This document shows, in pieces, positions 34,004 through 39,872 of a stretch of 39,872 nt of DNA (the first letter of the stretch is position 1; each line of letters starts with the position of its first letter). The notes under the pieces were generated by a model, which had not been told where the DNA came from, did no database searches, and worked only from the letters and a program-made list of their open reading frames with translations. The position numbers and the translations under genes were made by a program. The DNA is from Thermodesulfovibrionales bacterium (lineage in GTDB: Bacteria; Nitrospirota; Thermodesulfovibrionia; Thermodesulfovibrionales; SM23-35), in contig JAVHLL010000026.1 of the NCBI GenBank assembly GCA_031082155.1, positions 1-39,872 of the forward strand, given 5' to 3'.

Positions 34004-34032
34004 CAGATAAAGCTACATGGAAAACCTCCTTT
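34003..34032 (-). promoter_or_regulatory. Start-stop ATG-TAG with strong ribosome site before sixA
   Basis: Read on the minus strand: AAAGGAGG (34025-34032), a 6-base spacer, ATG (34016-34018), TAG (34013-34015), then CTT TAT CTG and GTG (34001-34003). The codons after TAG spell the expected SixA first strand Leu-Tyr-Leu-Val. A single base change from AAG (Lys) to TAG would explain it. A two-codon start-stop ORF followed by reinitiation at GTG 9 bases on is an alternative reading. Confidence 0.7.
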
Positions 34033-34072
34033 CTTTCACCCACGACATACCCAATATAGGAACACGATATTC

Positions 34073-35011
34073 CTATTCTCCCGCATGTCCGCTGACATGA
34101 ATCTGTAAACCTTCTTTTTTGTATCTGATGTATTCAACAAGACCGAGGAGGTTGCCTGCCGATATCGTAAGAAACCACGACAATGAAATTGCTGCTGCCG
34201 CATCGGGTTTTATCCCAATGAGTCCAAAAAAGAACACGAAAGTCCCTTCCCTGACCCCAAGCCCGGAGATGGAGATCGGGAGCATGGTAAAGAGAATGAT
34301 GAGGGGAAGGAATACGAGAAGCGAAAGAAAGGGGACATGCTGCCCAAGACCGAGGGCAAGAACATAGACAGCGAGAAAACCGGAAAATTGGACAACAACA
34401 GATAAGAGAAGTGCGTGTGCCATAGTATTCTTCTGGTTCCGGTATGCGTGAAAAGAGGTATAAAAGACCGAGAGCATCGGTATCCTGTTGCCAAGGCGAA
34501 GACCGAACATGAGAATACTCGCGATAAAAAAAGATGCTACAGCGGCAGGGAGGAGCCACACAATGTCAGCCCCCTGAAAATACGGATAGCCGAAAGGAAA
34601 AGCCAGTGCGCTTATGACAATCATTACAAACAAGCCGAGATACCTGTCCATAAAAACAGAGGCAAATGCGAGGGGCCCTTTCCCGGTAGCCTGATAGAGA
34701 TAATAACCTTTCACTGCATCTCCTCCAACCAGGCCAGGAAGAAAGGTGTTGAAGAACGACCCGATCATATAGAGCGAAAACAGTTTCCGCATTTTCATCT
34801 CTCCCGGGAGGAGAAGTTTCCAGCGCACGGTGGATATGAACTGAGCAAAGACATAAAGAGCTATTGCGAAGAAAAAAGCGGCAGGACTGAGATGTCTCAT
34901 TACAAGGAATACCCGATCGAGACCAGTCCTTGAGAGAACGAGATAGAGAAGTCCGGAGCTGATGCAGATTTTCAGTATGAGAAGTACGGCTTTATTTGCT
35001 TTCAGGGCCAA
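34073..35011 (-). CDS. UPF0104/flippase-like membrane protein (AglD/MprF-N type)
   Basis: A 312-residue inner-membrane protein with about eight helices, belonging to the lysylphosphatidylglycerol synthase transmembrane (UPF0104) family. Members include the flippase half of MprF and archaeal AglD. The recognisable core is LSPAAFFFAIALYVFAQFI, STVRWKLLLPG, then MIGSFFNTFLPGLVGGDAVK and SVFMDRYLGLFVMI. The GGDAVKGYYL and DRYLGL motifs are the family hallmarks. It overlaps the GT2 gene by 20 bases. With the neighbouring GT2 and PAP2-GT83 genes a role in moving or modifying a polyprenyl-linked sugar across the inner membrane is likely, but that is inference. Confidence 0.88.
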   Translation of the reverse strand: MALKANKAVLLILKICISSGLLYLVLSRTGLDRVFLVMRHLSPAAFFFAIALYVFAQFISTVRWKLLLPGEMKMRKLFSLYMIGSFFNTFLPGLVGGDAVKGYYLYQATGKGPLAFASVFMDRYLGLFVMIVISALAFPFGYPYFQGADIVWLLPAAVASFFIASILMFGLRLGNRIPMLSVFYTSFHAYRNQKNTMAHALLLSVVVQFSGFLAVYVLALGLGQHVPFLSLLVFLPLIILFTMLPISISGLGVREGTFVFFFGLIGIKPDAAAAISLSWFLTISAGNLLGLVEYIRYKKEGLQIHVSGHAGE

Positions 35012-35939
35012 GGATCTTCTTAATCACATAAATGGGTTTTCTTTGACTTTCGTGGTAAACCCTCACGAGCATCTCTCCAAGGAGGCCCATGCCGATGAGC
35101 TGTATGCCAACAATAATCAAAAGGGCTCCAAGAAGAAGCAGTGGTCTCCCCCCAATATCATGACCAAAAAATAATTTATCAAACGTCAGATAGAACAGGA
35201 TGAGGAACCCGAGAAAACCGCTCAGGACACCGACCGGTCCAAAGAACTGAATAGGCTTTGTTGAAAAACTCTGGAGAAACTTCACTGTTATGAGATCGAG
35301 CACCACCTTTACTGTACGCGAGATGCCATACTTCGATTTCCCGTGTAGACGCGGATGATGCGTCGTCTCGACTTCAGCTATCCTGACTCCGTACCAGCTT
35401 GCAACCGCAGGGATAAATCTGTGCATTTCTCCATACAACTTCAGGTTCTTGATGACTTCCCTCCGGTATGCTTTGAGCGAACATCCGTAATCATGGAGCT
35501 TAACGCCGGTGACATTACTGATCAGCCAGTTCGCGAGAATAGAGGGTAACCTTCTCGAAAGAAAAGGGTCCTTCCTTTTCTTTCTCCATCCGCTCACCAG
35601 GTCATTGTCTTTGATCTGCTCAAGGAGCTTCGGTATGTCAGACGGGTCATTCTGCAGATCCCCGTCCATCGTTACCACGACATCTCCCTGTGCAAAATCA
35701 AACCCTGCAGCAAACGCCGCGGTCTGTCCAAAATTTCGTCTCAGACTGAGGACCATCACATGGTTATCCCGCCGCTGGATCTCTTCGAGCAGAGAAAGTG
35801 TCCTGTCGGAACTTCCATCATCAACCAGGATAAGTTCATATTCCGTGTTTAAGGTGTCAAGGACACTTTTCAGCTGCTCATGGAGCATCTGAACGTTCTC
35901 CTCTTCATTATAGACAGGTATCACAACTGAAAGTGTCAT
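34992..35939 (-). CDS. GT2 polyprenyl-phosphate glycosyltransferase (ArnC/DPM1-like)
   Basis: A 315-residue glycosyltransferase that would transfer a sugar from a nucleotide donor to undecaprenyl phosphate on the cytoplasmic face. The GT-A motifs are VVIPVYNEEENV, LILVDDGSSDRT (Asp-Asp), VTMDGDLQNDP (the metal-binding D-x-D) and LHDYGCSLKAYRREV. Two C-terminal helices (about 230-255 and 265-290) anchor it, as in ArnC and GtrB. It shares one base with the PAP2-GT83 fusion stop and overlaps the flippase-like gene by 20 bases. The three look like a lipid-linked-sugar modification set. Donor sugar unknown. Confidence 0.92.
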   Translation of the reverse strand: MTLSVVIPVYNEEENVQMLHEQLKSVLDTLNTEYELILVDDGSSDRTLSLLEEIQRRDNHVMVLSLRRNFGQTAAFAAGFDFAQGDVVVTMDGDLQNDPSDIPKLLEQIKDNDLVSGWRKKRKDPFLSRRLPSILANWLISNVTGVKLHDYGCSLKAYRREVIKNLKLYGEMHRFIPAVASWYGVRIAEVETTHHPRLHGKSKYGISRTVKVVLDLITVKFLQSFSTKPIQFFGPVGVLSGFLGFLILFYLTFDKLFFGHDIGGRPLLLLGALLIIVGIQLIGMGLLGEMLVRVYHESQRKPIYVIKKILGPESK

Positions 35940-38008
35940 TAAAATCTCCCGGGTTTCTCCTTCTGCAGTCCTTTGAAATCATAACACAGATACAGGGAAT
36001 AGTCCCTGATTTTTACCCGTTGCTTAGTATAAGCGGTAAAAACCTTTTTCTCAACTCTGCTGAATGCCGAGGCAATCTTTTCAGGCAGTGCAGCATCATC
36101 TTGCCTTACAAAGATCGCATCATACCCGAGAAGATTGCTGAATCCCGGCCACAGGTCGTACTGGTTCATCCTCCGGTTAAGATTCACACAGTAGGTAACT
36201 GGTTTGCCCTGCACATAGAATGCAAGTTCGCTCGCAATCTGGTATCTGTCAGAGAAAATAAACACAGGATGTGATAAGGACATCTGCTCATGGATCTTTG
36301 TGACCTCGGCTCCCAGCTCCTTCCAGCCCCTGAGCCTCGCCGAGGGGTCAAGCTTCACCGGCAGACCGAGCACAGAGGGATAATGTGCCACCGCGGTCAC
36401 TGCAAATGCCAGGACAATCGATAGATACAGCAGGATTTTCCTGACTCTCCCCCATGAATGGAGCCCTTGCAAAGAATATGCAGAAAACGCGATAACCCCC
36501 GTGATAAATCCTGGAAGGGCCCAGTTCGCCTGGACTTTTGCCTGAAGACTTTTCAGAAGAAAAAAGGCGACAACCGGAAGAGAAAACCAGAGGAGGAAAG
36601 CACCGGCAAGGGTTTTTCTGAGTTTCCATAATGCAACGGCCATAAAGACCAGGAGAAGAGGCGTAATCACGCCGAACTGTGAACCCAGGAACTCAATGAA
36701 ACTGTCGATGGATATCTGAAATCCCTCTGACATATGCGCCTGGCCTGCAGTATGCCTGATTGTAACCCAGTCATGATTCATGTTCCATAGAATTACAGGA
36801 CTGAAGACGACGAGACTGAGAATCCACGCAAGATGAGGTCCCCGGGTGAGCAAAAGCCCTCTCTTTTCACGGGACGAGAGAAGATACAGAAATCCGGAAA
36901 GCAGAAAGAAGGCCATGGTATATTTTGTGAGAAGGCCGAGACCGATGGTAAAGCCAAGGAGTATCCAGGAGAGGACTTCCCCGCCCCGCTCTTTTCCTTG
37001 ACTTTCCCGGTACCTTGTCTGCTGAGGGGGGCTGAGGGAACTGCCTATGTCAGCCGCTCTCGTGAAGAAATAGAGCGATATTATCCAGAAAAATATGAAC
37101 GGAGAATCTATAGTGAAGATTACTCCAAAGGTAGAAAAAAGGGGGATGATCTGGAATATCACCGCAGACATAACCCCGGTCTTCTCGTCGGAGAGTCGTT
37201 TCCCGATCAGATAGAGGAATATACTGCTGAGCAGAGAAAAAACAACGGCCATAATTCTGATCCCTATCACCTGATCTCCAAAAATTTGTGTGCCGATGAA
37301 TATCAGATAGGCGATCATCGGTCCTTTTGAGTAGTAGCTGATGTCCAGCCTGCGTGACCATTCCCAATAATGGGCTTCGTCCGGGCCCAAGTCAAGAGGG
37401 GCATGGAGGATATAATAAATACGGAAAAGGCTGATCATAAAAAGAGAAAGATACAGAATCGTTGTGGAAGGTCTTTCTCTGAACCTTAGCGATGACCACC
37501 GGTAGAGGCAGATTACTGAAAAGGATATTCCTGCACCGAACAACACCCCTGCAATGATATCAGAAGGGTAATGCACCCCCACATAAACACGGGACAATGC
37601 TACAAAGAATGCAATCAGATAAAAAGCGTACCGCACACGGCCTCTGAGCAGAACAATGAAAGGAGTAGCAAATGCAAAGGCATTCGAGGCATGATTTGAA
37701 GGCATGGAAAAGGATTGGCTGCACCCCTTGAGGAGTCTGACCTGATCCAGTATATGACATGGTCTTACTCTCTCAAAAACAAGCTTCAGTTCATAGGAAA
37801 ACCAATCGGTGAGAAGCAATGCGCCGAAAGCAAGAATCAGTGCAGTAATCGCATCCTTTTTATTTCTGAACAGAAAATATATAAAAACAGGCAGGTAGAA
37901 TACATATGACCTGTCGGTAATAAAGGGCATGAAAAGATCAAAAAAACTGTTCCGGAGACCATGATTGATAAGAAAAAACAGGAAGATATCTAAGTCAGGG
38001 AGGCTCAT
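35939..38008 (-). CDS. PAP2 phosphatase fused to a GT83 glycosyltransferase
   Basis: A 689-residue integral membrane protein with two enzymes on one chain. Residues 1-180 are a PAP2 phosphatase: K75-x6-R82-P83, P103-S104-x-H106 and S139-R140 with H146 and D150 complete its three motifs. Residues 190-540 are ArnT/GT83-like: LDLGPDEAHYWEWSRRLD (D210-E211 as the catalytic acidic pair of GT-C enzymes) and YYSKGPMIAYLIFIGTQIFG. The last 130 residues are periplasmic. A natural inference is that it dephosphorylates the isoprenoid pyrophosphate carrier released by the transfer, or acts in lipid A sugar addition with the GT2. It starts within the cobA-hemD stop (ATGA overlap). No arnA/arnB genes are nearby. 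Confidence 0.88.
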   Translation of the reverse strand: MSLPDLDIFLFFLINHGLRNSFFDLFMPFITDRSYVFYLPVFIYFLFRNKKDAITALILAFGALLLTDWFSYELKLVFERVRPCHILDQVRLLKGCSQSFSMPSNHASNAFAFATPFIVLLRGRVRYAFYLIAFFVALSRVYVGVHYPSDIIAGVLFGAGISFSVICLYRWSSLRFRERPSTTILYLSLFMISLFRIYYILHAPLDLGPDEAHYWEWSRRLDISYYSKGPMIAYLIFIGTQIFGDQVIGIRIMAVVFSLLSSIFLYLIGKRLSDEKTGVMSAVIFQIIPLFSTFGVIFTIDSPFIFFWIISLYFFTRAADIGSSLSPPQQTRYRESQGKERGGEVLSWILLGFTIGLGLLTKYTMAFFLLSGFLYLLSSREKRGLLLTRGPHLAWILSLVVFSPVILWNMNHDWVTIRHTAGQAHMSEGFQISIDSFIEFLGSQFGVITPLLLVFMAVALWKLRKTLAGAFLLWFSLPVVAFFLLKSLQAKVQANWALPGFITGVIAFSAYSLQGLHSWGRVRKILLYLSIVLAFAVTAVAHYPSVLGLPVKLDPSARLRGWKELGAEVTKIHEQMSLSHPVFIFSDRYQIASELAFYVQGKPVTYCVNLNRRMNQYDLWPGFSNLLGYDAIFVRQDDAALPEKIASAFSRVEKKVFTAYTKQRVKIRDYSLYLCYDFKGLQKEKPGRF

Positions 38009-39597
38009 TCAGGGTGGGGTACGCTTTTCCCGGACACTTTTTTGTTCTGCTTTTTAACCAATACAATGATCGCCTCAACCATCGCTTCAATCGTGGCTTC
38101 TTCCGGCATGATATGAACCTTCAGCCCCGCCTTCTGTACCGCTTTTGCGGTAACAGGCCCTATGACGGCAATTGTTACTCCCTTGAGAAGCTGATCAACA
38201 TCCTTGCCCATAATTTGCTGTAGATTATTGAATGTGGCAGCGCTGGTAAATGTTGCTATCGATATTTTGCCTTCTTTCAAGAACCGCCTGAGTCTCTTGC
38301 CGTGAGACTCAGGTTTGACTGTCCTGTATGCCACAGGCACATCTATCTCTCCACCGAGTTCCCTCACCTTTTCCGGAAAAATTTCCCGCGCCACCTCGGC
38401 ACGGGGAAGAAGGAACCGCATGCCTTTCAGGGGTTTGTTTGAGACCCCCTGAGCCCCCCCCTTAACAAGGGGGGGATGGGGGGGTAAAAACGCCTTTATA
38501 AGTCCTTCTGCACGAAATTCCTCCGGGATTAAATCAACGTGTATTCCGAACTTTTTTACCTCTTGGGCTGTCTTCGTGCCGATTGCACAGATTTTGATCC
38601 CTTTCAGATCTCTGATATCCCGCTCCTTCTCAAACAGACGCTGGAAGAAAAACTTTACCCCATTTCTGCTCGTAACTATAATCCAGGTATATTTCTCTAT
38701 CGTATCGATCGATTTGTCGAGATCCTTATAGTCTGTAGGAGGGACAACCTCTATGGTAGGAAATGCAATGATCTCTGCACCGAGTTCAGCCAGCGGATCG
38801 AATCCTTCACTGTGCTCTCTGGTCACCAGTATCCGATGACCGAAAAGGGGCTTTTTTTCATACCATTGCAGAGAGTCCCTGAGTCTTACCACCTCTCCTA
38901 CTACCGTGACTGCAGGCGGCCTGATGTCTTTCTCTTTCACGAGCGCTGCAATGGTGTTCAGAGTGCCGACCAGTGTCGTTTGATCCGGCCTTGTCCCCCA
39001 GCGGATAACAGCGACTGGCGTATCAGGTGAACGACCATGTTCGATCAATTTTCGAACGATAAGATCAAGGTTCTTTACCGCCATGAGGAAAACGATAGTG
39101 CCCACGCCGGTTGCAAGCTTCGACCAGTCGATCACGCTTTCCTTTTTCGTGGGATCTTCATATCCGGGCACGACTGCGAAAGACGACGAAAGGTGCCGGT
39201 GGGTCAGTGGAATGCCGGCATATGCAGGGGCTGCGATTGATGAACTTACTCCCGGCACTATTTCGAATTCTATCCCTTCCTCTGCAAGCGCCTCTGCCTC
39301 TTCACCTCCCCTGCCGAATACAAAGGGGTCACCGCCTTTCAGTCTGCATATCATCTTCCCCTGTTTTGCCCTTTCCACAAGGGTCCTGTTGATTTCATCC
39401 TGTGTCATCGTATGATGGCCGCCGCGTTTTCCGGCATAGATAAACTCTGCATTATGGTCGATATAATTGAGCACCTGGGCGTTCAGATGGAAGTCATAGA
39501 CAACAACATCCGCATTTTTCAGACAATTCAGCCCCTTGATGGTCAGGAGGCCTATATCACCGGGCCCCGCGCCTACCAAATATACCTTGCCCTTCAT
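38005..39597 (-). CDS. cobA-hemD: Fused uroporphyrinogen-III C-methyltransferase/uroporphyrinogen-III synthase
   Basis: A bifunctional tetrapyrrole enzyme of 530 residues. Residues 1-250 are CobA, which turns uroporphyrinogen III into precorrin-2 with two SAM: VYLVGAGPGDIGLLTIKGL, the CRLKGGDPFVFGRGGEEAE loop and TPVAVIRWGTRPDQTT are present. Residues 255-530 are HemD, which closes hydroxymethylbilane: VTSRNGVKFFFQRL, FLLPRAEVAREIFPE and TFTSAATFNNL. The ATG at 39597 is preferred over 39615 because AGAAGG precedes it. A Pro/Gly-rich insertion (about residues 369-388) coincides with a G/C palindrome. The gene heads the envelope-glycolipid set by ATGA overlap. Product precorrin-2 leads to sirohaem, B12 or haem d1. 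Confidence 0.95.
   Translation of the reverse strand: MKGKVYLVGAGPGDIGLLTIKGLNCLKNADVVVYDFHLNAQVLNYIDHNAEFIYAGKRGGHHTMTQDEINRTLVERAKQGKMICRLKGGDPFVFGRGGEEAEALAEEGIEFEIVPGVSSSIAAPAYAGIPLTHRHLSSSFAVVPGYEDPTKKESVIDWSKLATGVGTIVFLMAVKNLDLIVRKLIEHGRSPDTPVAVIRWGTRPDQTTLVGTLNTIAALVKEKDIRPPAVTVVGEVVRLRDSLQWYEKKPLFGHRILVTREHSEGFDPLAELGAEIIAFPTIEVVPPTDYKDLDKSIDTIEKYTWIIVTSRNGVKFFFQRLFEKERDIRDLKGIKICAIGTKTAQEVKKFGIHVDLIPEEFRAEGLIKAFLPPHPPLVKGGAQGVSNKPLKGMRFLLPRAEVAREIFPEKVRELGGEIDVPVAYRTVKPESHGKRLRRFLKEGKISIATFTSAATFNNLQQIMGKDVDQLLKGVTIAVIGPVTAKAVQKAGLKVHIMPEEATIEAMVEAIIVLVKKQNKKVSGKSVPHPE
38441..38490. repeat. C/G-run palindromic repeat inside cobA-hemD
   Basis: A run of eight C (38454-38461), a seven-base centre TTAACAA and seven G (38469-38475) form a palindrome, flanked by further C- and G-runs (38445-38449 and 38478-38484). 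It is read through in frame and encodes LPPHPPLVKGGAQG. Repeats that encode PPLxKGG are, as I recall, scattered through the genes and spacers of several anaerobic lineages. Its presence in a loop of HemD has apparently been tolerated. Confidence 0.7.
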
Positions 39598-39810
39598 TTT
39601 ACCTTCTCTCTGCATAACCCTTTGAATCTTTTATCATAAACCTTTCCGGCCCAATAAATCATCTCTGTGCTGTATTTTGAAGGAAATGAGATACGCATTG
39701 TAAAAGATGCATGAGAGAAAAAAGGGATATGGTTATTTATACTCGCTAAAGTACAGAGGAAATACACAACGATACAGTGTTAAGATATGCGTCGAAATAA
39801 TTACGAAGCC

Positions 39811-39872
39811 TTACTGAGAGTTCATCGCCTCCCTGAGGGCCTTGCCTACCTTGAAATGCAGGACCTTTTTCC
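39811..39872 (-). CDS. HU-family DNA-binding protein, C-terminal end only
   Basis: The last 19 codons of a gene that continues beyond the window. The visible peptide is KKVLHFKVGKALREAMNSQ, which matches the final helix of HU/IHF proteins (P-x-F-K-x-G-K-x-L-K/R-E-A-V-N). HU proteins are small dimeric nucleoid proteins that bend DNA. The stop is TAA at 39811-39813. Its 5' end, size and HU-versus-IHF type cannot be decided here. The gap 39598-39810 between it and cobA-hemD shows no clear terminator. Confidence 0.85.
   Translation of the reverse strand, partial: KKVLHFKVGKALREAMNSQ

Noticed and set aside
39598-39810. Promoter for cobA-hemD (TTTACA on the minus strand)
   Set aside because: No -10 with more than about three matching positions lies at 16-18 bases, so it is not listed as a feature.
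1-39872. CRISPR arrays, tRNA or rRNA genes, prophage or transposase genes
   Set aside because: No direct-repeat arrays, cloverleaf-like runs, rRNA motifs or transposase/integrase motifs were seen on reading either strand; a scan with tRNA and CRISPR software would settle it.

Overview
The window reads as a contiguous stretch of core chromosome from a Gram-negative bacterium. Evidence for this is kdsC (Kdo synthesis for LPS), several Sec-signal and lipoprotein genes, a HemD/CobA fusion, and a GT83/PAP2 envelope-lipid enzyme. The gene mix is most like Nitrospirota (Thermodesulfovibrionia-type) or deltaproteobacterial-type genomes: a LonB-like protease, a DUF4388 protein, QueC, UPF0158, DUF1284, and Gly/Pro-coding palindromic repeats inside genes. 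This placement is an inference from gene content; no rRNA or marker phylogeny was available. I saw no tRNA, rRNA, CRISPR array, transposase or prophage gene.

Layout. 1-3.2 kb (+): a promoter, the secreted pair DUF3300 and DUF2950, and an unrecognised AT-rich secreted protein. 3.4-4.9 kb (+): a small 8-Cys protein and an ACS-type MFS transporter. 4.9-8.7 kb (-): an SMP-30/gluconolactonase-like lipoprotein, a RelA/SpoT homologue with an intact-looking hydrolase but a degenerate synthetase, and a YciH/SUI1 protein. 8.7-10.4 kb (+): a short leader with an intrinsic terminator, a periplasmic SlyD-type FKBP isomerase and a methyltransferase-like protein. 10.42-10.59 kb: a 173-bp element bounded by perfect 31-bp inverted repeats. 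10.6-12.2 kb (-): YajQ and a LOG-family protein. 12.4-13.0 kb (+): a lipoprotein with two internal repeats. 13.0-16.4 kb (-): glycogen phosphorylase and a SprT-like metallopeptidase. 16.5-18.4 kb (+): a propionyl/acetyl-CoA synthetase. 18.5-22.4 kb (-): a second LOG-type protein, a YhcC radical SAM protein and a LonB-like protease.

22.8-29.7 kb (+): a four-helix-bundle (IVS) protein, then a tight eight-gene run: kdsC, pgsA, plsY, a TPR/zinc-ribbon membrane protein, a DUF4388-pseudopilin-like fusion, queC, DUF1284 and UPF0158. Most neighbours overlap or lie within 20 bases, so one transcript is likely. It links LPS and phospholipid synthesis to an uncharacterised membrane pair.

29.8-39.6 kb (-): a small conserved protein, rmuC, a long GroES-like protein without GroEL, a beta-CASP nuclease-type metallo-beta-lactamase, sixA with an ATG-TAG start, a UPF0104 flippase-like protein, a GT2 polyprenyl-phosphate glycosyltransferase, a PAP2-GT83 fusion, and fused CobA-HemD. 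The last four are translationally coupled by overlaps of 1 to 20 bases. The window ends inside an HU-family gene (-).

Most of the window is ordinary housekeeping sequence. I found no clear new defence or mobile system. The best second-look items are the sixA nonsense/start-stop arrangement, the inverted-repeat element, the synthetase-dead RSH protein, the PAP2-GT83 fusion, the DUF4388-GspG-like fusion, and in-frame insertions in hemD and queC.
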